The position numbers were made by a program, and so were the translations under genes. The notes under the pieces were generated by a model. It did not search any database. It was given only the letters and a program-made list of their open reading frames with translations, and was not told where the DNA came from. From NCBI GenBank assembly GCA_017427265.1, contig JAFRTG010000027.1, positions 248,001 through 312,000 on the forward strand: DNA of 64,000 bases. The letters are read 5' to 3'. The DNA is from Oscillospiraceae bacterium (GTDB lineage Bacteria > Bacillota > Clostridia > Oscillospirales > Ruminococcaceae). Positions 1-8,540 of this stretch are shown here, piece after piece; position 1 is the first letter of the stretch, and every line of letters starts with the position of its first letter.

Positions 1-1
1 G

Positions 2-85
2 AAAAATTTTGTCTCATCGCTGATTGTCGGTCTGTTTCTGGCCGCGCTGGGGCTTCTGATTCTCATCAATCTGCCCCGCCTATAA
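2..85 (+). CDS. C-terminal end of a membrane protein (partial)
   Basis: The reading frame is open from the window edge and stops at TAA 83-85. The 27 visible residues form one hydrophobic helix (SLIVGLFLAALGLLILINL) followed by a short basic tail, so this is the last membrane segment of a multi-pass protein such as a transporter. Nothing more specific can be said. A strong hairpin terminator follows. Confidence 0.5.
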   Translation, partial: KNFVSSLIVGLFLAALGLLILINLPRL

Positions 86-149
86 GCAATACGCGCAACA
101 GCATTCTCCGGCGGGCTGTTCCTCAGCAAACCGGGAAATAATATGAAAA

Positions 150-196
150 AAACAGCGAACGCTCCGCTTTGATGCGGAGTGTCCGCTGTTTTTGTT
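150..196. terminator. Bidirectional intrinsic terminator
   Basis: The arms AACAGCG..GCTCCGC and GCGGAGT..CGCTGTT form a long stem, with an A-run on the left and a T-run on the right. It sits between the partial plus-strand gene and the convergent dockerin gene and can serve both. Confidence 0.85.
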
Positions 197-241
197 TATG
201 CAAAATGCGTCATTTCAGAAATGATGCTGGGGGGGAATCGT

Positions 242-1084
242 TTATTCCACAAAATCCTTGAAGCGGACATCCTCGATGCCGTCCGGCCATGTCGGCTTCA
301 GCTTCACCATTGCGGTGGTGTAGAACGTCAGAATATAGCGCTGATCACGCAGGCCGATCTTGCCGTCCGCGTCGATGTCGCAGGAAGCAATCTGCATCGG
401 ATTTGCGGCATCATCCCGCTCGGTGCCGACAAAATTATAGACATATTCTTTGAGCGTATCACGGGAATCATGCAGATCCGTTTTGGTGTCATTGTTATAG
501 TCGCCGCGGTGGCAGTCATAGCGCTCCAGCGTGACACTGTTGATGATCTGCTTGGCGCCGGCCTTGAACTGCGTCTCGGTATTCGTCAGGACGGACTCAG
601 CCTTCTTTTGCGCCTCAATAAACTTCGATTCGAGCTCAATGTGGTACTGTGTCTGGGAGAAAATCTCCGGTTCTGCGGAGTAATCCGCATTTTCGATGGT
701 AAAGTCGCTGACGTAGCTGCCGATCATCGGACCGCTGTAAACAAGCGGATAATTGATTGTGACCGTATACTGACCGGGCTCGACATGGTACATGTAGACC
801 GGGTTTTCAGCCTGCTCAAACTGGTTGTCGTACATCACGAGGTTTTCGCGTTCCGGGGAATGCTGCACGACCTTGATATGCAGGGGCGTGCCGCTCTTTC
901 CGTGGACGGCAATGACGTCCGTGCTCGTCGGGACATAGTCACTGATGACGGATTCCACAACCGTGACAACCGGCGCTGCCTCGTCGGCGGGTGCGCTTTC
1001 CGCTGCGCTTGCCGGTGCTGCGGCCGCCGTGCAGGCGGTTGCTGCGCAGAAAATCGCGGCAATACGCAGAATAAATGTTTTCAT
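242..1084 (-). CDS. Secreted dockerin-domain protein
   Basis: A 280-residue protein with a signal peptide (about residues 1-27, ending APASA). A middle region of roughly 160 residues is unrecognised and looks beta-rich. The C-terminal region, about 193-262, is a dockerin-like duplicated calcium loop: DYNNDTKTDLHD and DIDADGKIGLRD both match the D-x-N/D-x-D-x3-N/D/G-x2-D pattern, each followed by a helix. Dockerins dock secreted proteins onto cohesin scaffoldins in cellulosomes, so an extracellular location is expected. No catalytic domain is visible, so the middle could be a binding module or an inhibitor. The start at 1084 was chosen because GGAGGA lies 6 bases upstream; an in-frame extension to 1126 lacks a good site. 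It is transcribed alone from a strong promoter at 1117-1145. Confidence 0.75.
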   Translation of the reverse strand: MKTFILRIAAIFCAATACTAAAAPASAAESAPADEAAPVVTVVESVISDYVPTSTDVIAVHGKSGTPLHIKVVQHSPERENLVMYDNQFEQAENPVYMYHVEPGQYTVTINYPLVYSGPMIGSYVSDFTIENADYSAEPEIFSQTQYHIELESKFIEAQKKAESVLTNTETQFKAGAKQIINSVTLERYDCHRGDYNNDTKTDLHDSRDTLKEYVYNFVGTERDDAANPMQIASCDIDADGKIGLRDQRYILTFYTTAMVKLKPTWPDGIEDVRFKDFVE

Positions 1085-1116
1085 ACTGATTCCTCCGATA
1101 TATTTTTTTCGCATAT

Positions 1117-1145
1117 AGTATAACATATGATTCTGATTTTGTCAA
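1117..1145 (-). promoter_or_regulatory. Sigma-A promoter of the dockerin gene
   Basis: On the minus strand TTGACA and TATACT are separated by 17 bases, about 30 bases before the chosen ATG. Confidence 0.75.
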
Positions 1146-1253
1146 TCTGATACGGACGGTTTTCAACAAGGTTTCATATTTGCTTCATATACCGGAACGG
1201 ATTCCGCGGCGGCCTGCTTTGGAAATACCGGCTTGATCGCTTTCTGTTGCCGC

Positions 1254-1282
1254 TTGCTTTTTTCCGGGAAATGTATTATAAT
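1254..1282 (+). promoter_or_regulatory. Sigma-A promoter of the CNNM gene
   Basis: TTGCTT, a 17-base spacer and a perfect TATAAT lie about 40 bases before the gene at 1321. Confidence 0.65.
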
Positions 1283-1320
1283 AGAGCTACCTATCCGATT
1301 GATCCAGAAAGGAACTGTTC

Positions 1321-2589
1321 ATGTTTTATCCTGTTGCGATTCTGTTGCTGCTTGTACTCTCGTCGGCCTTTTCTGCCTGCGAGACAGCATTTTCCAGTGT
1401 CAATAAGATCCGCCTCAAATCTGATGCGATGCAGGGCAATCAGCGCGCCGGTCAGGCCCTTGAGCTGGCCGAATCCTTTGACCGCGCGCTCACGGCCATT
1501 CTCATCGGCAACAATCTTGTCAATATTCTCTCCGCCTCGCTCGGTACCATTCTCTTTACGCGATGGTTCGGGCAGGGCGGTGTCGGTATTTCCACCGCTG
1601 CGATGACCGTGCTTGTCCTGATTTTCGGTGAGATTCTGCCGAAGAGCTACGCGAAAACACATGCCGAAAAAATTGCTGTCAGTTTTGCCGGACCGCTCCG
1701 CGGACTGATCTTTCTGCTGACGCCGCTGATTTTTCTGCTCAATCAGCTTTCCAGACTCGTGCAGAACAAGAGCGGCGCGCCGTCTGTGACCGAGGATGAG
1801 CTGAAGGTCATCGTCGAACAGATCGAGGAGGAGGGTGTGCTGGAGGAGCAGGAAAGCGATCTTGTGCGGTCTGCACTGGAATTTGACGAAATTTCCGTCG
1901 ATGAGGTGCTGGTTCCCCGTGTGCGCGTTACCGCAATCGAGCAGAATATGCCGATCAGCGAAATCAAATCACTGTTTCTCTCTGAGCGCTATTCGAGACT
2001 GCCGGTCTATCATGAATCCATTGACGATATCATCGGATTTATTACGGAAAAGGACTTTTTCGGTCTGCTCGAACGGCGCGGCACTTCCATCAAGCCGATT
2101 CTGAAAAATATTCTCCGGCTGCCCGAATTTGCACGCATCAGCGAGGCGATGCGGCAGATGCAGCGTGCCAAATCGCATATTGCACTGGTCGTCGATCAGT
2201 ACGGCGGTACCAAGGGCATTGTCACGTTGGAGGACATCATTGAGGAGCTTGTCGGTGAAATCTACGACGAGGCGGACGAGGTTGTCCCCATGCTGACGAA
2301 AATCTCCGAAAACAGCTGGGAAGTCTCCGGTGAGCTTTCCATCGCCGATATCTGCGACGCGCTTGAGCTTGAGGAGCGCAGCATTGAAACGGAATGCACA
2401 TCGGTCGGCGGCTGGTTCACGGAGCTCGCCGGACATATCGCAGAGCCGGGGGAGACCGTCAGCGGTGAATGGTTCCGCATGACCGTTCTGCAGATGCAGG
2501 AGCAGCGCGTGCAGCGCATTCTGCTGGAGCTGATTCCGCAGGACGGCGGCGGCGCGCCGGAGGAGGACGAAAACAAGCCGGAGGGATAA
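1321..2589 (+). CDS. CNNM/CorC (hemolysin C) family membrane protein
   Basis: A 422-residue protein with the usual architecture and length of this family. An N-terminal DUF21/CNNM membrane domain (about 1-185) contains the typical 'CETAFSSVNKIRL' start and 'LIGNNLVNIL' and 'FGEILPKSYAKTHAEK' motifs. A CBS pair (about 200-320) has 'VPRVRVTAI' and 'VVDQYGGTKGIVTLEDIIEELVGEI'. A CorC_HlyC transporter-associated domain follows (about 335-415). Family members are linked to magnesium or cobalt efflux; the old name hemolysin is probably misleading. AAAGGA precedes the ATG. The next gene begins 45 bases downstream with its own ribosome site and could be co-transcribed. Confidence 0.9.
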   Translation: MFYPVAILLLLVLSSAFSACETAFSSVNKIRLKSDAMQGNQRAGQALELAESFDRALTAILIGNNLVNILSASLGTILFTRWFGQGGVGISTAAMTVLVLIFGEILPKSYAKTHAEKIAVSFAGPLRGLIFLLTPLIFLLNQLSRLVQNKSGAPSVTEDELKVIVEQIEEEGVLEEQESDLVRSALEFDEISVDEVLVPRVRVTAIEQNMPISEIKSLFLSERYSRLPVYHESIDDIIGFITEKDFFGLLERRGTSIKPILKNILRLPEFARISEAMRQMQRAKSHIALVVDQYGGTKGIVTLEDIIEELVGEIYDEADEVVPMLTKISENSWEVSGELSIADICDALELEERSIETECTSVGGWFTELAGHIAEPGETVSGEWFRMTVLQMQEQRVQRILLELIPQDGGGAPEEDENKPEG

Positions 2590-2634
2590 CCGCTGCAGAT
2601 ACAGTAAGGAATACGAAAATAAAAGGAGCATACT

Positions 2635-4146
2635 ATGACGGAATTTATTCTGGAGGATCAGATCTGCAATGTAAAAAACGCAAGAACACGCGACTATCTG
2701 CGTGAGATCGTTTCGACCTATCAGCACGGGGATTACCGCAGCTGCATTGTGACGCTGTATGTGGTTACCGTTTACGATCTGCTGGAACGCATCCGGATTC
2801 TGGATGTGATGTACGGAAATTCGGAAGCGCATCGGTTTATGGAGGATTTTAAGCGAAAAACTGCGCCCGGTGTGGATGCAAAGTATTCTGATCTGGAAAA
2901 GGAGATCATTCAGGAAGCTACCAATTTGCAGATTCTGACCGATATCGGAAAGCGAAAGGTCGAGGAGCTCCGGACGCTCCGGCATGACTGCGCGCATCCG
3001 TCCATTGATGCGGCCGGCATCGGGGCTGCGGAGCTGTATATGCCGAACCGTGATGAGGTGCGCGCCAAGATCCGGACGATGTTTGAACTGCTGTTCCTGA
3101 AGGATCCGAGCGTGATGAAAACCGTTCTGAACGGCTTTGATGCCGATCTGCTGCAGGTTTATCAGGCGTTCGGTGAGGAAAAGCTGCCGGATTATCTGCT
3201 GAAAACCTACTATAAAAGAATGACTGCCGACGAGAAGAAGCGGCTGCTGTATTCACCGCTCTGGTATAAGACCTTTCTGGAGGACAAACCGGAGAGCGAC
3301 GGAAACCGCCGCGCTTACTATATTGCAATGCGCACACTGATCCGTTCGGATAAGGATGTGCTTGTGCAGTATATGTGTGAGAATCCCGACAAATTCAGCG
3401 GAGATACGCTGAAAAAACGGCTGCTGAAGGATATCGCGGATGAACCGGATGCCAAAAAACTCGGAAGATCCCATTCCCGTCTGGTTTACATCTCCGGCCT
3501 GGCGTTCCATTTTCCGGACATTGTGAAGGGATGGACAGATGATATCCGGACTGTTGTTGAAAACTGGAATAACCTCAGACTTGCAAGAAAATGGCGTGCG
3601 TACTGTTTTTATCAATCGCTTGAAGAACATGCTGCTGCGCTGAAAGCATATGCGGAAGGCGTCAAAAAGCCCGAAGTCTGGGAAGCTGTCGGACCGGTGC
3701 GGCAGATGTACGAGTTTGCCGCGGAGCGCGGGGCTGCGTCGCTCTATCATCCGGTTGTGAAAGCAATTTTTTTCAGCGATCAGTTTGCTACGCCGTATCT
3801 GCTGAACGGCGTGTATTATGCGGTTCTGGCGCCGGCGATTCCGTATATGGATGAGGAGAACTTGCTCGATCTTGTGAATCGCTGCAAGGCGCATCCGGTG
3901 ATTCCGGCGTGTCCTTTTTATGAGGATGCGTTTCTGCCCGGTATCCGCGAACTGGCTGAGGAAAAACACTATTCCGGTGTTCTGGCGGCTCTGACTGAGA
4001 AGAAGGATGCGGACAGCGATTCATATAAAGAGACTCTTGCCTCTGAAATCAGCGCAGATGCGAATGAAACAAAGTTCCAGACCGTTTCAGCGGAAAAGGA
4101 CGGCAACCGGAAATCGGATGCTGCGGAAGCAGATGAACTAAATTAA
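2635..4146 (+). CDS. HEPN-like protein of unknown function
   Basis: A 503-residue cytoplasmic protein with no signal or membrane segment. The first ~150 residues look like a HEPN-type helical domain: a helix pair around 'YQHGDYRSCIVTLYVVTVYDLLERI' carries the acidic/hydrophobic pattern of the family, and residues about 118-125 read LRHDCAHP, an R-x4-H motif of the kind that forms the RNase site in HEPN toxins. The remaining ~350 residues are helical and unrecognised. AAAGGAG precedes the ATG and a terminator follows directly. It could be a lone defence or RNA-processing nuclease. The motif is seen directly; the HEPN assignment is inference from sequence pattern. Confidence 0.55.
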   Translation: MTEFILEDQICNVKNARTRDYLREIVSTYQHGDYRSCIVTLYVVTVYDLLERIRILDVMYGNSEAHRFMEDFKRKTAPGVDAKYSDLEKEIIQEATNLQILTDIGKRKVEELRTLRHDCAHPSIDAAGIGAAELYMPNRDEVRAKIRTMFELLFLKDPSVMKTVLNGFDADLLQVYQAFGEEKLPDYLLKTYYKRMTADEKKRLLYSPLWYKTFLEDKPESDGNRRAYYIAMRTLIRSDKDVLVQYMCENPDKFSGDTLKKRLLKDIADEPDAKKLGRSHSRLVYISGLAFHFPDIVKGWTDDIRTVVENWNNLRLARKWRAYCFYQSLEEHAAALKAYAEGVKKPEVWEAVGPVRQMYEFAAERGAASLYHPVVKAIFFSDQFATPYLLNGVYYAVLAPAIPYMDEENLLDLVNRCKAHPVIPACPFYEDAFLPGIRELAEEKHYSGVLAALTEKKDADSDSYKETLASEISADANETKFQTVSAEKDGNRKSDAAEADELN

Positions 4147-4161
4147 AACAAAAATATTTTT

Positions 4162-4199
4162 GAAAAAGTTGTACGGAAACGTGCAACTTTTTCTGTTTT
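4162..4199 (+). terminator. Intrinsic terminator after the HEPN-like gene
   Basis: GAAAAAGTTG..GCAACTTTTTC is a clean stem with T-rich sequence on its right side. Confidence 0.7.
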
Positions 4200-4272
4200 C
4201 TGACCCCTTTGCAGGGAGCAGTTTCCGTCTGCCGGCAATCAGCCGGCCTGTGTCCATGGAAAGGAGAATGCG

Positions 4273-4743
4273 ATGGAGATTCCCGTAACGGTCCGGAACC
4301 GGTGCGCAGACGCCGGTCATGCCGCGATTGTATGCGGAAACAGCGACTATACCGTTCGCTTTGACTTTGACGGGGAATGGGATCCCCTTGCCCCGAAACA
4401 TGCCCGCTTCCGCTTCCGGAAAAACGGGCAGGAATGCTGCATTGACGTACCCTTTGCCGGTGACTGCTGCACGGTTCCGGTGCTCAGCGGGATTGATCTG
4501 GTCGCACTCGGCGTTTGGACAGATGCGCTCAGAACATCAGCGCCGGCACGGATTCCGTGTATCAGCTGCATTTCCGACCTGGAAGGGGAGCGCAAGCAGC
4601 CTTCCGGCTCGCTGATTTGCCGGATTTTGCAGCGGCTTGCTGAGATCCGCGGCGGCTTTGCAGGCAGATTCTGCGCACTCGCAGATTCCGGCGGCGACTT
4701 TATCTGCACGGCGGACGGCGCTTACATCATTTGCAAGGAGTGA
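4273..4743 (+). CDS. Phage tail/baseplate-associated-like protein (copy 1)
   Basis: A 156-residue protein whose 'IVCGNSDYTVRFDFDGEW' stretch, followed by 'ARFRF', 'VPVLS..DLVALGVWTD' and 'PARIPC', matches a pattern I associate with small proteins next to tail-fibre genes in Firmicute prophages. It is clearly paralogous to the gene at 5493 (VCGNGDYTLVFEFDAEW; AVAVGVYAGDLHTTSPAWIPC). It is first of four tightly packed genes (gaps of 4 bases or overlaps) ending in one terminator. AAAGGAG precedes the ATG. No capsid, terminase or integrase gene is nearby, so this is either a prophage remnant or a domesticated cassette. Exact function unknown. Confidence 0.6.
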   Translation: MEIPVTVRNRCADAGHAAIVCGNSDYTVRFDFDGEWDPLAPKHARFRFRKNGQECCIDVPFAGDCCTVPVLSGIDLVALGVWTDALRTSAPARIPCISCISDLEGERKQPSGSLICRILQRLAEIRGGFAGRFCALADSGGDFICTADGAYIICKE

Positions 4744-4747
4744 ACAA

Positions 4748-5500
4748 ATGGACGAGAAGTTTTATACGCCGTATTCCAGAGCGGAAATTCTTGAGGCCTT
4801 CCGCAGGGCGCTCGGAGATCTCAGCGATGCGCAGATCTTTGCGCTTGTCGATGCCGAGGCGGCGGAACGCAGCAGCGGCGATTCCAGACTGACGTATCTG
4901 ATCTCCGATATCCGGGCAGATCTGATTACGCTTTATGCCAGAAAAACGGAGGTCGATGACGAAGCCGCAATCCGTGAGGATGCTGACCATGTGCTCACGG
5001 AGGCCGCTGCATCGCTCGCCGACCGCGGTGCGAAGAATTTTCTGCCGGTGAACAGCGGTACAACAAGTTCCGGCAACGGTTATTTTGTCAATACGCTGCC
5101 AATCACTTTGCCCGCCGGAAAATACGTCTTTACGCTGAAGCGCGACAATGCCGCTGCGACCTCCATGTCTTTGCTGGACAGCGGCGGAAACCGGATCTAC
5201 AGCCTGAACACCGGTGCGCAGACCGTCGTCGAAAAAGAATTTGAAATCACAGCAGATGCCGCGTTTATCAACATCTATACCGGCTATTCCGTCACCGTGA
5301 GCGAGGCGATGATCTGCACGCAGTCCGACTGGGCGCTTTCAGAGGCGTTTGTGCCCTATGCGCCGACCAATGCGCAGCTTTATCAGATGATTGCGGCACT
5401 GCAGCCGACGTCTGTTCGCGGAATGCACACACAGTCGGGGGAGAACGATGCGGATTCCGCAGACTGTTCGTCCGGAGAAACGGAGGTGCAGGATGCCTGA
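4748..5500 (+). CDS. Phage-tail-fibre-like protein with beta-sandwich region
   Basis: A 250-residue protein starting MDEKFYTPYSRAEILEAF, 4 bases after the previous gene. The first ~90 residues are helical and acidic and carry 'RSSGDSRLTYLISDIRADLITLYA'. About residues 95-205 look like a jelly-roll/carbohydrate-binding module ('GYFVNTLPITLPAGKYVFTLKRDNAA', 'FINIYTGYSVTVSEAMICT'), as found in appendage or tail-fibre proteins. A longer frame beginning at 4637 overlaps the upstream gene and was rejected. The stop overlaps the next start (ATGCCTGA). Binding to a surface glycan is an inference. Confidence 0.6.
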   Translation: MDEKFYTPYSRAEILEAFRRALGDLSDAQIFALVDAEAAERSSGDSRLTYLISDIRADLITLYARKTEVDDEAAIREDADHVLTEAAASLADRGAKNFLPVNSGTTSSGNGYFVNTLPITLPAGKYVFTLKRDNAAATSMSLLDSGGNRIYSLNTGAQTVVEKEFEITADAAFINIYTGYSVTVSEAMICTQSDWALSEAFVPYAPTNAQLYQMIAALQPTSVRGMHTQSGENDADSADCSSGETEVQDA

Positions 5501-5987
5501 GATTCGGATTGCGGTCAGGGATAAGATCGCCGCGGCAGAGGGCTTGCCCGAAATTGTCTGCGGAAACGGCGATTATACGCTTGTTTTCGAGTTCGATGCG
5601 GAGTGGACGCCGTACCGGACGAAAACCGCACGCTTTTTCTGGTATGATATTCCGAGCGGCACACCGCGTATGACTGAGCTGCTGTTTGACGGCAGTGCGG
5701 TCACGGCGCCTGTGATGCGGGATACCCATGCGGTCGCGGTCGGGGTGTACGCGGGCGATCTGCACACGACCTCACCTGCGTGGATTCCCTGCCGGCAGGC
5801 CATCACCGATATGGTGCCGTTTCCCGATGATCCGCCGCCGGAGCTTGCGGCGCAGCTGCTCAGCTATCTGCGCGATATTGCGGAGGAAACGGCCGTCCGG
5901 AATGTGCGGCGCTGTGTGCGGGCCGTACCCGGTGTCATCTGCGGCTGCGGCAGCTTTACGCCGCTTTCAGAGTCAGGAGGTATGTAA
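5493..5987 (+). CDS. Phage tail/baseplate-associated-like protein (copy 2)
   Basis: A 164-residue paralogue of the protein at 4273, sharing the [IV]VCGN[SG]DYT core, an ARF strand, a V-G-V-x-A/T-D block and the IPC motif. The ATG at 5493 follows GGAGGTGCAGG and overlaps the upstream stop by 8 bases, so translation is coupled. The upstream extension to 5391 is out of context and lies inside the previous gene. Its own stop overlaps the next start (TAATG). Same caveat as copy 1: a tail-associated origin is inferred. Confidence 0.6.
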   Translation: MPEIRIAVRDKIAAAEGLPEIVCGNGDYTLVFEFDAEWTPYRTKTARFFWYDIPSGTPRMTELLFDGSAVTAPVMRDTHAVAVGVYAGDLHTTSPAWIPCRQAITDMVPFPDDPPPELAAQLLSYLRDIAEETAVRNVRRCVRAVPGVICGCGSFTPLSESGGM

Positions 5988-6640
5988 TGGCGATTCAGGT
6001 ATATACGGTCGGAAACGATCTGGCGCAGATTGTTTCGGTGCTTGAAAATTCCGGGCTGTTCCATGCGGTCAGCTATGACAGCTCAGATCATGTTCTGATC
6101 TGCCGCGGTGCGGACGGCAATCCGCGGCTGCGCATTGAAACGGGATACGCGCTCGGTGCGCCCAATGCGCTGTTCCGCATTTACGTCAGTGGGAGCAGCT
6201 CTTATGCAAACAGCGGTTCTGTGGCGACGGTGCAGATGTTTGCAGTCAACCGGCTCTATGCCTGCAGAAACGGTGTGATCTTTGACTGTGTGTCCGGCGC
6301 GGTGCTTGTCACGACGAATCAGGCAGGGGAGATTCTCACGGTTATGACCGACTGGCAGCAAGAGACCGAAGCGGAAGGATTCCGCAATCTGCGCGTGCAT
6401 TCCTACGGCGATGTGCCCGCGGGAAGCTATCCGGTGAATCTGGTGCTGACGCCCGTACAGCGCGAAAATGCGACGCTTTTCGTTCCGTTTGTTTCCGAGT
6501 CGGCAGATCCTGTGCAGGCGGCCTTCTCTCCGGATGCGTTCTGTACGCCGGTCTGTCAGTTTACTGAGAACGGCGCCGTCACCGTGGACGGAAGAACATA
6601 TCTTGTCTACCGCGGCTGCTTTGCGATTGCAGATGACTGA
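5987..6640 (+). CDS. Hypothetical phage-tail-cassette protein
   Basis: A 217-residue beta-rich protein with no signal peptide or membrane helix. The start 'MAIQVYTVGNDLAQIVSVLE' resembles small structural proteins of gut Firmicute prophages, but I do not recognise a named family. It ends the four-gene cassette, with AGGAGG upstream, a 1-base overlap with the previous stop, and a strong terminator 17 bases downstream. It probably works with its three neighbours as a surface or tail-like assembly; that is context-based only. Confidence 0.5.
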   Translation: MAIQVYTVGNDLAQIVSVLENSGLFHAVSYDSSDHVLICRGADGNPRLRIETGYALGAPNALFRIYVSGSSSYANSGSVATVQMFAVNRLYACRNGVIFDCVSGAVLVTTNQAGEILTVMTDWQQETEAEGFRNLRVHSYGDVPAGSYPVNLVLTPVQRENATLFVPFVSESADPVQAAFSPDAFCTPVCQFTENGAVTVDGRTYLVYRGCFAIADD

Positions 6641-6657
6641 TATATAATATACCGTGA

Positions 6658-6697
6658 CCGCCTGACTGTGTCTGTGACAGTCAGGCGGCATTTTTGT
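6658..6697 (+). terminator. Intrinsic terminator of the phage-like cassette
   Basis: CCGCCTGACTGT and ACAGTCAGGCGG form a perfect 12-bp stem, followed by CATTTTTG. Confidence 0.9.
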
Positions 6698-6721
6698 ATC
6701 TCTGCCGGAGCACAGCGTACA

Positions 6722-6750
6722 TTGACTTTTGACGCAAAATATGATAAGAT
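6722..6750 (+). promoter_or_regulatory. Promoter of the ABC exporter operon
   Basis: TTGACT, a 17-base spacer and TAAGAT lie about 54 bases before the first ABC gene. Confidence 0.65.
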
Positions 6751-6803
6751 AATAGCATCAATCCAATGGAGATGCGGAGCGACTCCGCCCGGAAGGACAG
6801 AAT

Positions 6804-8540
6804 ATGAAAAAATTGCTGCGTCTGCTTGCAGACTATAAAAAAGAATGCATGCTCGGCCCGCTGTTCAAAATGCTCGAAGCAACCTTTGAACTGTTTGTGC
6901 CGCTGGTTGTCAAATCCATGATTGACCGCGGAATCGGAAACGCTGACCGCGGTCATATTATCCGCATGTGCCTGCTGATGGCGCTGCTCGCTGCGGTCGG
7001 CCTCAGCTGCACGCTGATTGCACAGTATTTTGCCGCGAAGGCTGCGACCGGCTTTTCCGCAAAGCTGCGCCGTGCGCTGATGCAGCATATTCAGCGCATG
7101 ACCTATACCGATCTCGATACGCTCGGCACATCGTCGCTCATCACGCGCATGACAAGCGACATCAATCAGCTGCAAACGGGCGTCAATCTGACAATCCGTC
7201 TGTTGCTGCGCTCGCCGTTTATCGTGTTCGGCGCGATGATTATGGCGTTTACCGTCGATGTCAAGGCGGCGCTGATTTTTGTCTGTGCGATTCCGCTGCT
7301 TTCGGTTGTCGTATTCGGCATCATGCTGCTGACAATTCCGATGTACCGCAGGGTGCAGGAGCAGCTTGACGTTCTGACGGAGACAACCCGCGAAAACCTC
7401 ACCGGCGTCCGCGTGATCCGCGCATTCCGCAACGAAAAAGCAGAGGCACAGGCATTCCGGCAGGAGAACGATCTGCTCGTTTCGATGCAGAAGCGCGTCG
7501 GCCGGCTTTCCGCGCTCATGAATCCGCTGACCTATGTCATTGTAAATCTGGCCGTGGTCGCACTGATCTATACAGGAGCACTTCGCGTGCAGACCGGTGT
7601 GCTGACACAGGGCGCGGTCATTGCGCTGTATAATTATATGTCGCAGATTCTGGTGGAACTGATTAAATTTGCAAACTTTATTATTTCCGTGACAAAGGCC
7701 GTCGCCTGCGGAAACCGGATTCAGGCCGTGTTTGAAAGCGGTCATCCCGTTCCCGACGATGACAGCGAGCCTGAGATCCGCCCGGAAAACCGTGGAACCA
7801 TCACCTTCGACCGCGTTTCGTTCACCTATGAAAACGCAGCAGAGCCTTCCGTGAAGGATATCTCCTTTACCGCGAAGCGCGGCGATGTCATCGGCATCAT
7901 CGGCGGCACGGGCTCCGGCAAATCGACGCTTGTCAGCCTGATTCCGCGGTTCTATGAGCCGACAGCCGGAACAATCACGATCGACGGCATTCCGAGCACC
8001 GAATTCCCGCGCAGAGCACTCCGGAACCGGATCGGCACGGTGCCGCAGAAGGCTGTGCTCTTTCACGGAACCATCCGGCAGAATCTGCTCTGGGGCAGGG
8101 GAGACGCTTCTGACGATGAGATTCTGGATGCGCTGAAAACCGCGCAGGCACTCGATATTGTTGCAGCAAAGGCGGACGGTCTCGACGAGATGATTACCGA
8201 AAACGGCCGCAATCTCTCCGGCGGTCAGCGGCAGCGTCTGACCATCGCAAGAGCGCTTGTCCGGAAGCCGGAGTTCCTGATTCTCGACGACAGCGCTTCT
8301 GCGCTCGATTTTGCAACCGATGCCGCGCTCCGGAAGGCGCTGCAGGAATTGCCAGACCGTCCGACGGTGCTGATTGTCTCGCAGCGGACGGCCTCGATTC
8401 AGCATGCAGATACCATTCTCGTGCTCGATGACGGGCAGCTTGCCGGAATCGGTACGCACGAACAGCTGCTCAAACGCTGTGAGGTTTACCGCGAGATTCA
8501 TGCATCCCAGTTCTCGAAGGAGGTGCGCAGCAATGGATAA
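6804..8540 (+). CDS. Heterodimeric ABC exporter, subunit with degenerate ATP site
   Basis: A 578-residue half-transporter: a six-helix type IV exporter membrane domain (about 1-310), then a nucleotide-binding domain with Walker A 'GGTGSGKST', signature 'LSGGQRQR' and Walker B 'FLILDDSASALD'. The residue after the Walker B aspartate is Asp instead of the catalytic Glu. This is the hallmark of the degenerate subunit of heterodimeric exporters such as TM287/288, LmrCD and BmrCD. It overlaps the next gene by 8 bases, so the two are translated together and should dimerise in the membrane to export drugs or lipids. The substrate cannot be read from sequence. Confidence 0.9.
   Translation: MKKLLRLLADYKKECMLGPLFKMLEATFELFVPLVVKSMIDRGIGNADRGHIIRMCLLMALLAAVGLSCTLIAQYFAAKAATGFSAKLRRALMQHIQRMTYTDLDTLGTSSLITRMTSDINQLQTGVNLTIRLLLRSPFIVFGAMIMAFTVDVKAALIFVCAIPLLSVVVFGIMLLTIPMYRRVQEQLDVLTETTRENLTGVRVIRAFRNEKAEAQAFRQENDLLVSMQKRVGRLSALMNPLTYVIVNLAVVALIYTGALRVQTGVLTQGAVIALYNYMSQILVELIKFANFIISVTKAVACGNRIQAVFESGHPVPDDDSEPEIRPENRGTITFDRVSFTYENAAEPSVKDISFTAKRGDVIGIIGGTGSGKSTLVSLIPRFYEPTAGTITIDGIPSTEFPRRALRNRIGTVPQKAVLFHGTIRQNLLWGRGDASDDEILDALKTAQALDIVAAKADGLDEMITENGRNLSGGQRQRLTIARALVRKPEFLILDDSASALDFATDAALRKALQELPDRPTVLIVSQRTASIQHADTILVLDDGQLAGIGTHEQLLKRCEVYREIHASQFSKEVRSNG

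Noticed and set aside
4637-4747. 37-codon upstream extension of the tail-fibre-like gene
   Set aside because: It overlaps the end of the preceding gene out of frame; the ATG at 4748 is in the normal coupled position.
6681-8501. 606-codon minus-strand open frame
   Set aside because: It lies antisense to an intact ABC exporter gene, is rich in His, Arg and Cys with no domain, and is a codon-bias shadow.
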